A stretch of 8,457 nt of DNA from Bacteroidota bacterium (GTDB taxonomy: Bacteria; Bacteroidota; Bacteroidia; Flavobacteriales; Flavobacteriaceae): contig JABHYI010000112.1 in the NCBI GenBank assembly GCA_018656255.1, forward strand, positions 1 to 8,457. The letters run 5' to 3'. This document shows, one piece after another, positions 8,101-8,457 of this stretch. The first letter of the stretch is position 1, and each line of letters begins with the position of its first letter. Under the pieces are notes generated by a model that saw only the letters and a program-made list of their open reading frames with translations, was not told the origin of the DNA and made no database searches. Made by a program: the position numbers and the translations under genes.

Positions 8101-8260
8101 CTGCAACAGCCTTATTGGTAAAGGTAAGGGCCAGTAGAGATTGGTAATAGTTGTTTTTTTGTTGATTCAACAAAAACCCCAGGTACTCTTTTACCAGGGT
8201 ATATGTTTTACCGCTGCCCGCTGCGGCGTCATAAATTAAAAAAGGAGTGTCGTTTTTCAA
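5105..8260 (-). CDS. addA: AddA-like UvrD-family helicase with C-terminal PD-(D/E)XK nuclease
   Basis: This 1051-residue protein is a complete superfamily 1A helicase-nuclease, the motor subunit that with AddB would unwind and trim broken DNA ends for RecA. Helicase motifs in order: Walker A AAAGSGKT at 12-19 (K18); motif Ia LTFTNKAVAEMK at 45-56; Walker B FFIDEFQDT at 391-399 (D394, E395); motif III LLVGDVKQAIYRWRGGN at 427-443; motif IV KNYRS at 469-473; motif V FMTIHKAKGLEFP at 730-742; motif VI LLYVTLTRA at 809-817 (R816). The nuclease follows: EGNLFHD with H918, LRPDRL with D991, IVDYKTG with D1006 and K1008, and QINGYANAL with Q1019, all the expected catalytic residues. The start is TTG at 8260: an in-frame TAG lies 18 bases upstream with no ATG or GTG between, and family members start a few residues before the Walker strand. 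The E. coli RecB-like alternative is less likely because no recC or recD is present and an addB-like gene is near. It is divergent from sod. Confidence 0.93.
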   Translation of the reverse strand: MKNDTPFLIYDAAAGSGKTYTLVKEYLGFLLNQQKNNYYQSLLALTFTNKAVAEMKDRIIENLVAFSSTSSVATPPQMMQDLASELSLGLPKIQANAKAILNHILHNYAGFSVETIDKFNHRLIRTFAKDLSLPSNFEVVLDPTALLKEAVDKLIDKTGVDQAITKVLVAFALEKADDDKSWDISKDIFKAATLLNNEDDAAHISHFKDKTLSDFGEFKKELLKNKHLGEATILKATKVVSDIIQTHGLDKKSFSRGSFITFIERLKSKEYGKIDFSAMWIQDLAQKPMYGVTWAKKNEALAAIIDQNQSVFEAFIAAAQKQVNNLRFIAAILKNLTPLSVINLVSKELATLQEEQSLVPIAQFNALIHKEIKDQPAPFIYERLGERYSHFFIDEFQDTSVMQWQNMIPLLDNSLSQAQTSKEGSLLLVGDVKQAIYRWRGGNPEQFLSLIHENSAFDTAIPVIENLPKNYRSLKEVIDFNNNFFTYASQFLEDSQHEKLYIDGNNQGCNEKADGYVNLEFIDAQNKEEKNQLYAEKTLAIVTQLNQQGFAYSDICVLTRKKDDGVFLSTYLMEHDINVISSETLLLENADVVKCICNTILLSVQPTDTQTKIRVLDFLHAHYKIAIDKHAFFTSFLEQGALFSETLKKHGINFDLQQVGQKSLYQGAEYIVKHFGLDKIADAYLYGFMDLIFEYQQKPQADTLGFLDFWETKRQTASIACGENTNGVQFMTIHKAKGLEFPAVIFPYANIELYKEQEPKTWISVPDTWSQDFDQTLINYNKSIADYNPQGAEIHSKRRQTIALDNYNLLYVTLTRAVEQLYIITESPKEVKDNLQNFQQLFSEFLKHQGRWYENQKVYTFGNFSPQAHGKTKQTSKRVSPKFISSTPQGHNLHIINNRGVGTDIKIKEAIVEGNLFHDTMQEIKHHGDEAFVFQKLRRLATISEQKIAALQLKVQTVLQDPALYPLFENDAQVYNERDIITKQGHSLRPDRLNFHPQTNSVTIVDYKTGTPSYEHEDQINGYANALFEMGYTIKDKILVYTNQTILINKI

Positions 8261-8285
8261 GATTAATATTTTGCACTAAATTACG

Positions 8286-8293
8286 CAAAAGTA
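8286..8293 (-). promoter_or_regulatory. Candidate addA promoter element (TAnnTTTG)
   Basis: TACTTTTG on the minus strand, identical to the ompA element, ends 25 bases before the TTG start and would give a short leader of under 20 bases. There is no TTTG at the usual upstream distance. The same 8 bases in front of another gene in this window support it. Confidence 0.5.
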
Positions 8294-8320
8294 GATGCCA
8301 ATAAAAGCTTTCTTTGGAGG

Positions 8321-8336
8321 TATTAAAACCTTAATA
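8321..8336. repeat. A/T inverted repeat between addA and sod, near copy of the ompA palindrome
   Basis: TATTAAAACCTTAATA has 6-bp arms around AACC and matches the palindrome at 3822-3837 in 14 of 16 positions. It lies 32 bases upstream of the sod TAnnTTTG element and 27 bases upstream of the addA one, so it could act on either gene. It may also be chance in A/T-rich DNA. Confidence 0.5.
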
Positions 8337-8368
8337 TTTCTATAACAGTATATTTAGCCCTTAATGCG

Positions 8369-8376
8369 TAACTTTG
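8369..8376 (+). promoter_or_regulatory. Candidate sod promoter element (TAnnTTTG)
   Basis: TAACTTTG on the plus strand lies 38 bases before the sod ATG, predicting a leader of about 30 bases, A/T-rich and without a Shine-Dalgarno sequence. No clear TTTG is present about 19 bases upstream, so either the upstream element is degenerate or an activator is used. Confidence 0.5.
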
Positions 8377-8414
8377 CATAAGATTAAAAAACAATAATTT
8401 TAAAATTTCTTATT

Positions 8415-8457
8415 ATGGCTTTTGAATTACCACAATTATCATATGCTCACAATGCAT
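8415..8457 (+). CDS. Probable Fe/Mn superoxide dismutase, N-terminus only
   Basis: Fourteen codons are visible: MAFELPQLSYAHNA. This is the typical opening of iron/manganese superoxide dismutases (FELPxLxYAxxA), which convert superoxide to hydrogen peroxide and oxygen in the cytoplasm. The metal ligands lie beyond the window, so iron and manganese types cannot be told apart, and I give no symbol. It is transcribed away from addA, from a 154-base shared intergenic region with its own TAnnTTTG element. The first ligand histidine should appear some 12 to 15 residues past the edge. Confidence 0.8.
   Translation, partial: MAFELPQLSYAHNA

Noticed and set aside
1..8457. Defence island or novel multi-gene system built on the helicase and nuclease genes
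   Set aside because: The two large genes match the ordinary AddA and AddB repair subunits, and the remaining genes are housekeeping; no toxin, sensor, integrase or transposase is visible.

Overview
The window looks like chromosomal DNA from a marine-type member of the Flavobacteriaceae (Bacteroidota). The DNA is A/T-rich. No Shine-Dalgarno sequence precedes any start codon. Each intergenic region except the one before addB carries the Bacteroidota promoter hexamer pattern TAnnTTTG. The protein set fits: a two-gene AddAB-type recombination nuclease, a very conventional KBL, and an OmpA protein with calcium-type (TSP3-like) repeats. The genus cannot be resolved from the sequence alone.

Layout from left to right: (1) 1-2298, minus strand: the first 766 codons of an AddB-like protein, an inactive-helicase/PD-(D/E)XK nuclease subunit cut by the window edge. 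(2) 2299-2360: a strong hairpin terminator for the gene to its right, ending only 14 bases before the addB start. (3) 2361-3749, minus: a secreted OmpA-family outer-membrane protein with five TSP3-like repeats. (4) 3750-3876: the ompA promoter (TTTG-N19-TACTTTTG) with an A/T palindrome just upstream. (5) 3877-5070, minus: kbl, 2-amino-3-ketobutyrate CoA ligase (glycine C-acetyltransferase). (6) 5105-8260, minus: a complete AddA-like helicase-nuclease starting at TTG. (7) 8261-8414: a divergent promoter region. (8) 8415 to the right edge, plus: the first 14 codons of a probable Fe/Mn superoxide dismutase.

AddA and AddB would form one heterodimeric machine that resects double-strand breaks to load RecA, yet their genes are separated here by two unrelated genes, kbl (threonine/glycine catabolism) and ompA (cell envelope). 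All four minus-strand genes point the same way, but the candidate promoters and the terminator suggest at least three transcription units: addA, kbl and ompA, with addB expressed by read-through or from an unrecognised promoter. The points most worth checking are the missing iron-sulphur cysteine and missing Walker A motif in AddB, the terminator abutting the addB start, and a near-identical 16-base A/T inverted repeat at the same distance upstream of the ompA and sod promoter elements. I see no mobile element, CRISPR array, RNA gene or clearly novel multi-gene system.
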